Assembly (NCBI GenBank): GCA_965221585.1
Contig: OZ244898.1
Coordinates: forward strand, 2,790,001 to 2,854,000
Length of the DNA stretch: 64,000 bases
Source of the DNA: VXYK01 sp965221585
GTDB lineage: Bacteria; Actinomycetota; Acidimicrobiia; Acidimicrobiales; Aldehydirespiratoraceae
Direction of reading: 5' to 3'
In this document: positions 1 through 8,179 of the stretch, in pieces
Layout: the number at the start of each line of letters is the position of its first letter
Numbering within the stretch: position 1 is the stretch's first letter
Notes under the pieces: model-generated
What the model was told of the DNA's origin: nothing
What the model saw: only the letters and a program-made list of their open reading frames with translations
Databases searched by the model: none
Program-made: the position numbers and the translations under genes

Positions 1-766
1 CCACGGGGTCGGTGCCGTAGGGGGGCCAGATCATCAGGTCCCCGTTCCGCTGGTCGTGGTACTTGAATGTCCAGGGTTCGGGAGTGTCGAAGGGTTCGTG
101 GGGGTCGAATTCGTCGACGAACAGGAAGAATCGTTCGTGGGCACCGGCATTGTGGTCGAGCCAGTCGGCGCTCGCGGCCATGGTTTTCGGGCCTGGGAAA
201 TCGCATTCTTCGCGGAAGTAGGTGCGCGAGTAGTCGTAGCCGCGCCGGAACATTCCCTGGGCTGCGGGCAGGGCGGGCGTGCCCACCCATGACGGGTCGG
301 GTCGGGTCTTCCAAGGGTCGCCTTCGTGACCCCGCAGGTAGTCCCAGGCGGAGAAGTCAGTGTGATAGTTCTCCCCTCCCGTCTCGAACAGGTGCGGGTG
401 GTCGGTGATCAGTTGGCTCGTCACCCCCGTCATACGCAGATCCTGGGTGACACTGTTCTCCCACAACTCGATCGAACCCCAGGGTCGCCATAGGAAGTCC
501 CAGGATCCGCACAGCAGGTCGTGTCTGGCGGGCATGCAGGGCAACGACGCCGAGTAGTGATTGGTGAACCTGATCGAGCGAGCCGCCAAGCGGTCGAGGT
601 TTGGGGTCTCGAACTCATCGCCGCCGTACGCCCCGATCATGTGTCGGTTGAGGCTGTCGAGCAGCAGAACCACCATGTTGCGCGGTCCGCTGTCCTCCAC
701 ATACTCCACGGTCCGGGGGAACTCGAACATGTCGTCCAAGCGGCGTTGCGGTTCCGGTTCAGCCAT
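1..766 (-). CDS. Sulfatase (arylsulfatase family), 3' part cut by window edge
   Basis: Translating the minus strand from the ATG at 766 gives about 255 residues with no stop before the left edge. The N-terminal half has the alkaline-phosphatase/sulfatase signature: a hydrophobic strand ending LLLDS (metal-binding Asp near 37), then a TPNLDRLA stretch, then CMPAR at residues 77-81. This fits the C-x-P-x-R motif whose Cys is converted to formylglycine in type I sulfatases. Members hydrolyse sulfate esters, often from sulfated glycans. There is no signal peptide, so a cytoplasmic location is inferred. The start is supported by homology-like continuity; no strong RBS is obvious. The substrate cannot be told, and the C-terminal metal ligands lie outside the window. 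Confidence 0.85.
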   Translation of the reverse strand, partial: MAEPEPQRRLDDMFEFPRTVEYVEDSGPRNMVVLLLDSLNRHMIGAYGGDEFETPNLDRLAARSIRFTNHYSASLPCMPARHDLLCGSWDFLWRPWGSIELWENSVTQDLRMTGVTSQLITDHPHLFETGGENYHTDFSAWDYLRGHEGDPWKTRPDPSWVGTPALPAAQGMFRRGYDYSRTYFREECDFPGPKTMAASADWLDHNAGAHERFFLFVDEFDPHEPFDTPEPWTFKYHDQRNGDLMIWPPYGTDPV

Positions 767-826
767 ACCCCAACTGATACTAGGTGCGGGGGTGTCTGTC
801 ACTCCCAAACCGCGCCGGACTGAGAG

Positions 827-1684
827 CTAGCGACGCTCTGCGATCGCGTTCCACAGCGACCTCGACATCAGCACGGCGAGGAAGACGACGACCGTCGCAA
901 GCGCCATCGTCGCGCCCGCGGCCGTGTCATGGTGATAACTGATGAGCAGCCCGACCACGGTCGATCCCGCGCCGATCAGCACCGCGACCGTCATGATGCG
1001 GGGAACCCGCTTCACCAGTAGCACTGCCGTGGCTGGAGGAGCGATCAAGAAAGCGAAGACCAACAGATTCCCGACAGCCTCAAAAGAAGCAACGATCGAG
1101 ACCACCAACAGCACCAGCAGGGCGGCGTGGGCCAGTCGCGGCCTCAGTCCCAAGACCTGCGCTTGCGCTTGGTCGAAGGTCATCACCAGGAAGGCCCTGT
1201 AGAAGACGAACACACCGACCAATGAGATGACCGCTGCAATCGTCTGGCGTTGCAGGTCCCCGGTGTCGACCCCGGTGATGGAACCGAAAAGGAAACGGCT
1301 CAAATCGCCGACGTAGGCCGCGGACGAACTCGACATGATGACCACTGCCAGGGCCAGGAACCCCACGAACAGCAAGCCGATCGAGGCGTCGTCGGGCAGC
1401 GGCGAGTGGTGCCGGATCACATTGATCCCCCACACCATCAACGAGGCTGCCACGAACGCGCCGACGGTCGTGTTGACGCCGACGATGAATGCGATTGCGA
1501 CGCCGGGCAACAGGCCGTGCGCCAAGGCGTCGCCCAGGAAGCTCATTCCTCGCAACACGACCCAGGTGCCGACCACCGAGGTCGTCAATCCGACCAACAG
1601 GCCCGCATAGAGGGCATGCTGCATGAACGGGTTCGACGTGAAGGGTTCGATCCACCACGCCAGGGGGTTGGTGAGAAACTCCAC
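827..1684 (-). CDS. Metal (probably zinc) ABC transporter permease, ZnuB/ABC-3 family
   Basis: This 285-residue, strongly hydrophobic protein has about eight membrane helices and the family core: a GLTTSVVGTWVVLRGMSFLGDALAHG region near residues 33-60, then repeated small-residue-rich helices. It is the inner-membrane channel of a metal importer. It lies 10 bp downstream of the metal-binding lipoprotein gene on the same strand, so the two are probably co-transcribed from the divergent promoter region near 3057-3129. The ATPase partner is on the opposite strand at 3588. Zinc rather than manganese or iron is inferred from the His-rich partners and the adjacent Zur-like regulator. Confidence 0.9.
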   Translation of the reverse strand: MEFLTNPLAWWIEPFTSNPFMQHALYAGLLVGLTTSVVGTWVVLRGMSFLGDALAHGLLPGVAIAFIVGVNTTVGAFVAASLMVWGINVIRHHSPLPDDASIGLLFVGFLALAVVIMSSSSAAYVGDLSRFLFGSITGVDTGDLQRQTIAAVISLVGVFVFYRAFLVMTFDQAQAQVLGLRPRLAHAALLVLLVVSIVASFEAVGNLLVFAFLIAPPATAVLLVKRVPRIMTVAVLIGAGSTVVGLLISYHHDTAAGATMALATVVVFLAVLMSRSLWNAIAERR

Positions 1685-1694
1685 CCAGTACGTT

Positions 1695-3056
1695 CTATCC
1701 GAGCGCTTCGACTATCAGACGGGCATTGGTGCGCATGAATCCGACGTAGTCCTCTGCCCCACTACCCGACGGACCGAGGCTCCCCGTGTACAGCGTCACC
1801 ACTTCCACATCTCTGACCCGTGAGGCGAGAGCTTCGGTGTCGACGTTCGAGTGCACCGTCTCGGCGAAGATGGCCCTGACCCCTTCGCTCCGAATGGTCT
1901 GCGCCAGTTCTTCGAGCTGAGCCGGGTTCGTTTCAGCCCTTGTTGACAACGAGGGGAGTACGGTCCCGATGACTTCGAAGCCGTAACGGTCGGCGAAGTA
2001 AGCGAGGGCGTCGTGGTTTGTGACCAGCTTGCGTTCATCGGCTGACAGCTGCTGTAGAAGCTCTTCAAGTTCTTGGTCCAGTGCGGCCAACTCCGCCTGG
2101 TAGTCACTCAAACATGCGGCAACCGCATCTGCGTCGACGCCCGCATCGTCAATCAAGTGCTCGGCCAGGTCGTCCAGCACGGCCGACACGCGTACCGGAT
2201 CGAACCAGACGTGCGGGTCGTCGCTTCCGTGCGCATGGCCATGATCGTCATGGTCGTCGTGATCCATATCCGCGTCATGGTCGTCGTGATCATCGTGATC
2301 ATCGTGATCATCGTGATCGGCGTCATGGTCGTCGTGATCCATGTCCGCGTCATGGTCGTCGTGATCATCGTGATCATCGTGATCGGCGTCATGATCGTCG
2401 TGATCATCGTGATCGGCGTGATCCATGTCCGCGTCATGGTCGTCGTGATCATCGTGATCATCGTGATCGGCGTCATGATCGTCGTGATCATCGTGATCGG
2501 CGTCATGATCGTCGTGATCATCGTGATCGGCGTCATGGTCGTCGTGATCGGCGTCATGGTCGTCGTGATCGGCGTCATGGTCATCGTGATCATCGTGATC
2601 ATCGTGTTCATCAGCGTGACCACCGAAAGGAATCAAATCGGCATGTTCCGCGATCCTCAACACCGGCGTACCAGAAGCCTCGACCGCCGCGAGCGTGTCC
2701 TCCAGTTGAAGCTCCAGAAGCAGTCCATTGGCCACCACAAGGTCGGCATTCTCCATGCGTTCCCTGTCACGCAGCGACGGTTCGAATCCGTGAGCGTCGC
2801 CGCCGACCGGAATGATGGTCTCAACGTCCGCAATTCCACCACAGGCCAAGTTGGCAACGATGTCTGCCCAGATAGCGGTAGTCGCCTGGATATTGGGGAC
2901 GTCAGCCTGGGTGTCCGCCGACGGTTCTGGATCGGAGGAGTCCCCACATCCAGCAGCAACCAGCGCCAGCGCCGCCAAGACAATTGTCGTTCGCAGCAGG
3001 TTCCGACTCGCCTGAAGCGGTCGAGTGTTTTCGGCTGAGAGTTGTCTGACGCGCAT
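1695..3056 (-). CDS. Zinc ABC transporter substrate-binding lipoprotein with extreme His/Asp repeat
   Basis: This 453-residue protein has an N-terminal lipoprotein signal whose lipobox is LVAAGC (Cys37). Cluster A-I binding-protein folds flank a huge insertion. His ligand candidates include His89 (DAHGFEPS) and the His of DPHVWFDP near 282, plus TNHD further on. Between residues about 151 and 277 lies an almost pure His-Asp repeat (HDDHD/HDADHD/DMDH units). ZnuA proteins normally carry a His-rich loop of about 20-40 residues here, so this one is several times longer. The loop is thought to capture or buffer Zn2+. The gene is divergent from the Zur-like gene, and znuB follows 10 bp downstream. 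The start gives a proper signal peptide. Confidence 0.92.
   Translation of the reverse strand: MRVRQLSAENTRPLQASRNLLRTTIVLAALALVAAGCGDSSDPEPSADTQADVPNIQATTAIWADIVANLACGGIADVETIIPVGGDAHGFEPSLRDRERMENADLVVANGLLLELQLEDTLAAVEASGTPVLRIAEHADLIPFGGHADEHDDHDDHDDHDADHDDHDADHDDHDADHDDHDDHDADHDDHDDHDADHDDHDDHDDHDADMDHADHDDHDDHDADHDDHDDHDDHDADMDHDDHDADHDDHDDHDDHDDHDADMDHDDHDDHGHAHGSDDPHVWFDPVRVSAVLDDLAEHLIDDAGVDADAVAACLSDYQAELAALDQELEELLQQLSADERKLVTNHDALAYFADRYGFEVIGTVLPSLSTRAETNPAQLEELAQTIRSEGVRAIFAETVHSNVDTEALASRVRDVEVVTLYTGSLGPSGSGAEDYVGFMRTNARLIVEALG
2226..2606. repeat. In-frame degenerate tandem repeat encoding the His/Asp loop
   Basis: About 380 bp of GAT/CAT/GAC codon repeats lie inside the znuA-like gene. 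On the plus strand they read as variations of gatcatcgtgatcgtcgtcatgg with higher-order units of roughly 21-60 bp that also contain a Met codon (ccatgtccgcgtcatgg copies near 2339, 2425). The near-identical higher-order units suggest expansion by slippage or recombination. The copy number may therefore vary between strains and may be mis-assembled in short-read data. Confidence 0.9.
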
Positions 3057-3099
3057 GACAGTGATCCCCTTGGGTATCGTTGATGGTAGGGTTTTTGAT

Positions 3100-3112
3100 A
3101 ATGATTCTCATT
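3100..3112. promoter_or_regulatory. Zur/Fur-like operator between divergent znuA and zur
   Basis: AATGA-TTC-TCATT is a perfect inverted repeat with 5-bp arms, within gataatgattctcattc at 3097-3113. It closely resembles Fur/Zur family boxes (GATAATGATnnTCATT type). It lies 44 bp before the znuA-like start (3056, minus) and 18 bp before the zur-like start (3130, plus), so one operator could repress both transcripts. That binding is an inference; the palindrome itself is visible. Confidence 0.75.
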
Positions 3113-3129
3113 CACGCTATTGGCACCTG

Positions 3130-3606
3130 ATGGAAAACACAACCGCGACCCCACCCGACGACCACTCTTTTGAGCATCATGCCTTTGTGCAGCAGCGACT
3201 GTCAGCCGAGAACCACCGCTATACGACCGGGCGCCACCGACTCGTCGATGCGCTGGCCGGATCGAGCCAGCCGCTCACGCTGCCGGAGATCATCGAGATC
3301 GCGCCCGATCTGGCAGCCAGTTCCGTCTACCGCAACCTGGAAGTCCTCGAGCGGTGCGGTGTCGTCCGCCGCATTACCAGCGGCGGCGGCCACGCTCATT
3401 TCGAACTGGCCGAACCACTGCTCTCACACCACCATCACCTTATATGCGTCAACTGTGGCGCTATCGAAGATGTGCATCTCGACGACGAACTCGAGGAGTT
3501 GCTCGATCGGAACTTCAACCGGCTCGCCACCCGCGCCAGTTTCAATCCTCTACATCACACCCTCGACCTTCACGGAGAATGTGGAGAATGCCAACAGCCC
3601 GCCTGA
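3130..3606 (+). CDS. zur: Fur-family metalloregulator, probable zinc uptake regulator Zur
   Basis: This is a 158-residue protein. A winged-helix DNA-binding region (SSVYRNLEVLERCGVVRRI, about 64-82) precedes a HAHFEL and HHHHLICVNCG metal region. Two CxxC pairs (Cys106/109 and Cys151/154) form the structural Zn site typical of the family. An in-frame upstream extension would run through the operator and into znuA, so ATG 3130 is the chosen start. The protein should bind the 3100-3112 palindrome when loaded with Zn2+ and repress the transporter genes. It overlaps the following ATPase gene by 19 bp, indicating translational coupling. Zur rather than Fur is inferred from the zinc-transporter context. 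Confidence 0.85.
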   Translation: MENTTATPPDDHSFEHHAFVQQRLSAENHRYTTGRHRLVDALAGSSQPLTLPEIIEIAPDLAASSVYRNLEVLERCGVVRRITSGGGHAHFELAEPLLSHHHHLICVNCGAIEDVHLDDELEELLDRNFNRLATRASFNPLHHTLDLHGECGECQQPA

Positions 3607-4427
3607 CAGCCCCGGTCCGCATAGAGAACTTGACCGTCCAGTTCGACGGCTTCAAAGCCCTCGACGACATCACCCACACCTTCCAATCCGGCACGTCCAC
3701 AGCAGTCATCGGGGTCAACGGCTCGGGTAAGACCACATTGTTGGAGACCATCGCCGGACTGATCCGCCCCGATTCGGGCCGCATCGACGGGGTGAGTGAG
3801 AGGCTCGCCTACGTCTGCCAGCACCCACCGACCACCTGGATGCCGGTCACCGCCAGCGAAGTGTTGGCAATGGGCCGCTACCGCGAACGGGGCCTGATCG
3901 GCCGGTTCCGAGATGCCGACCGCGCGGCCATGCGCTCCGCAGCTGAACGGCTCCACATCAACCACCTCTTGAAATCCAGCTTCGGTGAACTCAGCGGCGG
4001 GCAGCAGCAACGAGTTCGGATAGCACAGGTACTGGCCTCCGATCCGGAACTGCTGCTCTTGGACGAGCCGATATCGGGCCTCGACATACCGAGCCAGGAT
4101 CGAATCCTCGCGATGATCGAGGACTATTCCCGCCGCGGCGCGACCGTGATCCTCACCACACACCACCTCGACGAGGCCCGGCACTGTGATTCAGTGCTGC
4201 TGCTCGCCAATCGGTTGATCGCCTCAGGCAGCCCCGCAGAAATGCTCACCGAGCAGCGGCTCAGGCAGGCGTTCGGGGAACGCACGCTCGGTGACCACGC
4301 CCACCACACCCACGCTCACGACATGATCGTGCTCGACGACCATGGGCACCACAGCCATCCCGGCCACGATCACACCGACTCGATTCCTAGGAGGGGTTTT
4401 GGCAGGTCTCCGAGAGAGACGCATTAG
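3588..4427 (+). CDS. Metal ABC transporter ATP-binding protein (ZnuC-like) with His-rich tail
   Basis: This 279-residue ABC ATPase has Walker A GVNGSGKTT (42-50), signature LSGGQ (135-139), Walker B LLLLDE (155-160) and an H-loop His (192). The C-terminus is unusual: residues about 237-262 are His-rich (DHAHHTHAH and DHGHHSHPGHDH), a likely metal-binding tail. ATG 3588 has GGAG about 10 nt upstream; ATG 3579 is an alternative. The gene overlaps zur, so regulator and ATPase are co-expressed while permease and binding protein are on the opposite strand. Its 3' end overlaps the convergent LCP gene by 41 bp. Confidence 0.88.
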   Translation: MPTARLTAPVRIENLTVQFDGFKALDDITHTFQSGTSTAVIGVNGSGKTTLLETIAGLIRPDSGRIDGVSERLAYVCQHPPTTWMPVTASEVLAMGRYRERGLIGRFRDADRAAMRSAAERLHINHLLKSSFGELSGGQQQRVRIAQVLASDPELLLLDEPISGLDIPSQDRILAMIEDYSRRGATVILTTHHLDEARHCDSVLLLANRLIASGSPAEMLTEQRLRQAFGERTLGDHAHHTHAHDMIVLDDHGHHSHPGHDHTDSIPRRGFGRSPRETH

Positions 4428-5880
4428 CTTCATCGTCGACGCCAAGGAGGGCTTCGGCGACAGCCTCCCGCACAAGCGCAGTCGGCACGCTGCCACGGGG
4501 GAACTCGGGCGGGACGAAATTGGCCGTGACAATGCTCGAAGTGTCCAGCCTGCGGGCGACCCCCACGAGTTCGTCAAGACGATCGAGGGGGATGTCGGTC
4601 TTGACATGAGCGGAAATGATCCCGGTCAACGAAACGAAATTGGCCAACAGGTCCGGGATCGACACCTGATCGATCAAGGCCTCGACCACGCATCGCTGCC
4701 GAGCCATGCGGTGGTAGTCCGTGGTTCCCGTTCTTGACCGCACGTACGCCAACGCGGTCAGACCGTCGAAGTGGTAGTTGCCTGGTTCAACCACTATGTC
4801 GATCGGTGGTCCTCCCGGGACGATGGGTTTGATCCGGTCGTTGATCGTTTCGGTGACACGCACGTCGATCCCTCCGAACAGGTCGATGCTGTCGACCAGC
4901 CCGGCCATGTCAATCAGCACGTAGTACTGGACCGGTAGCCCGGTCAACTGGGCAAGGGCCGACTTGATCGCATGACCCGCCGGATCGTCGACATCAGGGA
5001 AGGTCTCGGGGTAACGCAAGCCGAGGGCGTACACCTCGTTGGCAATATCGGGAAACCCTTCGGGCCAGCGCTCCGCCGCGGGCGATCCTTGCGGGAACGT
5101 CAGATCCCGCCAATTGCGAGGGATGCTGAACGCGGCGGCTTCACCTGTGGCCACGTCGATCGAGACCACAATGATCGTGTCGGTCCGTACCCCGCGACGG
5201 TCGAAGCCGCCGTCTCCGCCGAGCAGTGCGATGGTCAAGCGCTCGTGGCCGTCCCAAGTCTCTGCCTGCTCTGAAGTCTGCTCCGGCACCGTCGTAGCCC
5301 CGGGCACGGAATCCTGGTCTGTTGAACGCTGCTCGGCACCAGGCTGGTCCAGATGGTCCGAGTCGACCAACGGAGTCGGGTTCGCAGTCACCGTTGTCGT
5401 GGCACTGAAGACGCCGTACAGCAGGTCCAATTGAGCAACCGAGTAGCGAACGACAAAGAAGTGAGGAACCGCGATGATCCCGGCCAGCACAACGAAAGTG
5501 ACCGTGGCGACCGCTCGATAGACCCACAGCGAGCCGCCTTCGGGTCGGGGCCAGCTGCGCGCAACCATGTAGGCGTCGACCGCTACCCAGATGCGAAAGA
5601 CCAGCGCGAGTCCCGCGATCACGATGGTGATCCACAATGGCGACCGTGTGACGGTCCAGGTGAGCAGGGTTGTTCTGCTGCGCGTGGCTACGAACGCGAC
5701 CAGCGCGGCGCTGGCTGCGAGCGAGCCCAGCAGAAGGATCAACGCTCGGCGGTTGCGGTGCCCGAAGTGCCCGAGACCGGGCCAGAGGACCGACAGCGCC
5801 GCAGCCATCAACGGGTGGGGGCCCCGGGTTCGTTTCGGCGCCTTTTCGTGCTCTTGCTCATTGTTCGGGTGGAACCCCAC
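4387..5880 (-). CDS. LytR-CpsA-Psr (LCP) family cell-wall glycopolymer ligase
   Basis: This is a 497-residue protein. The N-terminal part has about four membrane helices (residues 25-160), then a Ser/Thr/Gln-rich linker, then an extracytoplasmic LCP domain. The LCP hallmarks are visible: LLGGD, RGVRTDTIIVVSID (R-x-D-T), FSIPRN, GGIDVRV, and the YVRSRTGTTDYHRMARQR segment that binds the pyrophosphate lipid. Family members transfer undecaprenyl-linked glycopolymers (teichoic acid, arabinogalactan or capsule) to peptidoglycan. Several N-terminal helices rather than one is less common. It converges on the znuC-like gene with a 41-bp overlap, and no terminator is visible between them. Confidence 0.9.
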   Translation of the reverse strand: MGFHPNNEQEHEKAPKRTRGPHPLMAAALSVLWPGLGHFGHRNRRALILLLGSLAASAALVAFVATRSRTTLLTWTVTRSPLWITIVIAGLALVFRIWVAVDAYMVARSWPRPEGGSLWVYRAVATVTFVVLAGIIAVPHFFVVRYSVAQLDLLYGVFSATTTVTANPTPLVDSDHLDQPGAEQRSTDQDSVPGATTVPEQTSEQAETWDGHERLTIALLGGDGGFDRRGVRTDTIIVVSIDVATGEAAAFSIPRNWRDLTFPQGSPAAERWPEGFPDIANEVYALGLRYPETFPDVDDPAGHAIKSALAQLTGLPVQYYVLIDMAGLVDSIDLFGGIDVRVTETINDRIKPIVPGGPPIDIVVEPGNYHFDGLTALAYVRSRTGTTDYHRMARQRCVVEALIDQVSIPDLLANFVSLTGIISAHVKTDIPLDRLDELVGVARRLDTSSIVTANFVPPEFPRGSVPTALVREAVAEALLGVDDEANASLSETCQNPS

Positions 5881-5963
5881 ACCCGGAAATCTATGGCCCA
5901 GCGCCGCCTACGAGTCGGTCCCGGTCGCCATTGCCCCGCCGATCCAAGACGAGTCCGGTGGAA

Positions 5964-6890
5964 TCAGCCCACGGCCTCTCCCAAGGAGCGCAGCCGAGCC
6001 TGGCACTCCTCCCAGGATTCTCGCAGGATGTCGGCCACCGGTCGTACCTCGTCGATCCTGCCCATCACTTGGCCTCCGAACGGCACAGCAACATCCATCC
6101 GTCCACCGAAATACTGTTCCATCAACAGGTCGAGGCCGGGCAGGTGGACCTGATCCTGGTGCTCGAGTTCGGCGGTCAGTTCGGTTCGCAGCGCCCGCAT
6201 GCCGGGACGCCCGAATCGATTCAACAGCACCGTGTCGGTCTCCGCGGCCGCCACGACTGCCTGCTTCCAGTTGTCGTGGACGGGCGATTCCGCCGCTGAC
6301 AGCATGCGTGTGCCCATCTGCACGCCGTCGGCGCCCAGCGCCAGCGCGGCCGCCATCGACACACCGTCGCAGATGCCTCCCGCGGCGATCACCGGCACCT
6401 CCACAGCCTCTCGTACAAGCGGTGTCAACACCATCGTGGACGATCCGTGGGCGTTCTTGAATCCTCCGCCCTCTACTCCCTCCACAATCAGTCCGTCCAC
6501 GCCGGCGGCCACCGCTTTGAGCGCGCCCCTTAAGGTCGGCACGACGTGAAAGACAGTGATCCCCGCATCCTTGAGCATCGACGTGAAACGCCGGGGGTCG
6601 CCTGCCGAGGTGGTCACGAAGCCCACCTCGTGTTCGATCACAAAGTCGATGACGGTGGCGTCGGGAACCAGCATCTGCGCGATGTTGACCCCCCAGGGGC
6701 GATCGGTGAGATCACGCATCCTGGCGATCTCGAGCTTGATCTCGTCGAGTTGGCCCGAGGATGTCTCGATGATTCCCATGCCCCCGGCGTCGGACACCGC
6801 CGAAGCCAACTGCGCTCGCGCGATATAGCCCATCGGGGCCTGCACCACCGGGATGTCGATTCCCAACAAGTCCGTAACCCGGGTCTTCAT
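5964..6890 (-). CDS. Nitronate monooxygenase / 2-nitropropane dioxygenase family flavoprotein
   Basis: This 308-residue FMN TIM-barrel protein starts with IPVVQAPMGYIA and contains VEGVEGGGFKNAHG (about 155-168), PVIAAGGI and ALALGADGVQMGTRML, the FMN-phosphate-binding elements of the family. Members oxidise alkyl nitronates or resemble FabK-type enoyl reductases; the actual substrate is unknown. It lies 12 bp downstream of an uncharacterised 172-residue gene and is in the same direction as a TetR regulator, so the three form a probable operon running 8093 to 5964. Confidence 0.88.
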   Translation of the reverse strand: MKTRVTDLLGIDIPVVQAPMGYIARAQLASAVSDAGGMGIIETSSGQLDEIKLEIARMRDLTDRPWGVNIAQMLVPDATVIDFVIEHEVGFVTTSAGDPRRFTSMLKDAGITVFHVVPTLRGALKAVAAGVDGLIVEGVEGGGFKNAHGSSTMVLTPLVREAVEVPVIAAGGICDGVSMAAALALGADGVQMGTRMLSAAESPVHDNWKQAVVAAAETDTVLLNRFGRPGMRALRTELTAELEHQDQVHLPGLDLLMEQYFGGRMDVAVPFGGQVMGRIDEVRPVADILRESWEECQARLRSLGEAVG

Positions 6891-6902
6891 CCCGGCATCT
6901 CC

Positions 6903-7421
6903 TCAGGACTGGGCCGTTGTTGAGGCCATGATCTCGCCGGGGTCTGCATCTGCCGGCCCGAGACGGCGCATTCGTGCGACGAAAATTGCGTAGTCCCACA
7001 GCAGATGCTCGCCCTCGCGCCAACGACGAACCTCGAAGTCCATGCCCTGGGGGCGCAGCACATGCACGCCGTCCTCGTAGCTTGCGACGACGTTGATCTC
7101 TGTCGACTTGTCGAACTCGGCCACATCGTGGACTCCGTTCTCGAGCGTGCCGTCGCAGCGCATGTCGTGAACGACGCCCCCACCGACCACAACCAAACGG
7201 TCACCAGCCTGTTCGATCCTGGTGACAACACCCAGACTCGGGTGATCGGGTACCACGTCCCCGTCAACCGTCAACTCGGTGGTCTGCCAGTAGCCGTCAA
7301 GGTCAGGGGCGCCGTCGGGGCGCGGCTCACGGCAACCGGCGAGGATCGGTTTCGGCCATTCGGTCCAGCCGCCGGTGGGCGTGTAGGCCACGGGTATCGA
7401 ATCGATAGAGGGACTGTTCAT
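6903..7421 (-). CDS. Conserved hypothetical protein, 172 aa
   Basis: I do not recognise this protein. It has no signal peptide or membrane helix. A central region of alternating hydrophobic strands (TRIEQAGDRLVVVGGGVVHDMRCDG, about 66-90) suggests a small beta-barrel such as a lipocalin-like fold, but that is speculative. It sits between a TetR regulator (66 bp upstream) and the nitronate-monooxygenase-like gene (12 bp downstream), so it is probably controlled by that regulator and linked to the same oxidation pathway. Confidence 0.7.
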   Translation of the reverse strand: MNSPSIDSIPVAYTPTGGWTEWPKPILAGCREPRPDGAPDLDGYWQTTELTVDGDVVPDHPSLGVVTRIEQAGDRLVVVGGGVVHDMRCDGTLENGVHDVAEFDKSTEINVVASYEDGVHVLRPQGMDFEVRRWREGEHLLWDYAIFVARMRRLGPADADPGEIMASTTAQS

Positions 7422-7487
7422 TCGTTTGCCACCTTCTACTTCAGGCTGGAGAGTCCGGCCTTCAATCTTATGCTAGTCATACTGGCA

Positions 7488-8093
7488 CTATACGAGGATC
7501 GCAGCAAGCGCCGTCCGCAGCGTCTCACCGGTCTCAGCGACAGTGAGCTGACGGTGCCGGCAGAGAAAGTCAAGCGAGTCCAACTGAGTGATCACATCAC
7601 CCGCGGACAACACCGCGGCTCGATCAGGCCCCTCGCGACCGTCTAGTTCAGGGGCGAACTGACGCTCGAACTGGTCACGAAGATCGTCGCGGGTCGCCGC
7701 GAGCTCTTCGCGGATGCGCGGGTTCAAAGCAGCATTGGCAACCGTCGCACGGTACACCGGGCCGATTTTCTCGTAGAGACGCATTCGCATGACGACGAAA
7801 TCGTCGATTCGATCCTGCAGAGGTCCCTGTCCGATCGACGAGAGATGTGCATCGTCTGCAACGCGCTCGCGGTTGCGTTCGATGACGGCTTCAAGCAACT
7901 CTGCGGGATCGGCAAAGTACCGATACAGCGAGCGCAACGACAGCCCCGAGCGCTTCGCGGCCTGTTCGATGGTGGGAAACAACGACTCCTCGGCGAACAT
8001 CTCCAATACAACGTCAAGCACACTGTTGACGTTGCGCTCGCGCCGAGCGGAACGGCCGTCGATTCGGGCTTCAGCTTGATCTATGTTTGTCAT
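7488..8093 (-). CDS. TetR/AcrR family transcriptional regulator
   Basis: This 201-residue protein has an N-terminal helix-turn-helix: TIEQAAKRSGLSLRSLYRYFADPAELLEAV (about residues 39-68), the usual TetR pattern with the YRYF core. The rest is an all-helical ligand-binding domain with no recognisable effector specificity. ATG 8093 is chosen because the domain begins soon after it; an in-frame extension to 8150 would overlap the putative promoter. It is divergent from the DUF2855 gene at 8180 and precedes 6903-7421 and 5964-6890 on the same strand, so it may control both directions. Confidence 0.88.
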   Translation of the reverse strand: MTNIDQAEARIDGRSARRERNVNSVLDVVLEMFAEESLFPTIEQAAKRSGLSLRSLYRYFADPAELLEAVIERNRERVADDAHLSSIGQGPLQDRIDDFVVMRMRLYEKIGPVYRATVANAALNPRIREELAATRDDLRDQFERQFAPELDGREGPDRAAVLSAGDVITQLDSLDFLCRHRQLTVAETGETLRTALAAILV

Positions 8094-8120
8094 GTGCGAA
8101 TCCGAAAGTAGCGGCCTCAC

Positions 8121-8150
8121 AATATATAGTAGTGCGCTTCGAACTGGCAA
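8121..8150 (-). promoter_or_regulatory. Putative sigma-70-type promoter of the TetR gene
   Basis: On the minus strand TTGCCA (8150-8145) is followed after 16-18 nt by TATATA/TATATT (8128-8121). The -10 lies about 30 nt upstream of ATG 8093. AT-rich sequence here stands out against the GC-rich surroundings. The identification rests on consensus match only. Confidence 0.5.
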
Positions 8151-8179
8151 TAGTTGACGGTGATTGTTAGGGTCCGGCC

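Noticed and set aside
2226..2606. CRISPR-like array
   Set aside because: Repeats are contiguous, in-frame and codon-periodic, with no unique spacers and no cas genes.
2073..3038. Long open frames on the plus strand and the other minus frames over the znuA repeat
   Set aside because: They arise because the GAT/CAT repeat has few stops in any frame; their products are Val/Ile- or Arg/His-only and the true frame has a lipoprotein signal and ZnuA motifs.
3025..3129. Longer Zur-like protein starting at 3025
   Set aside because: It would include the operator and part of znuA; the family start is at 3130.
7470..7495. Possible TetR operator (tagtcatactggcacta)
   Set aside because: Only the outer four bases pair; too weak to call.
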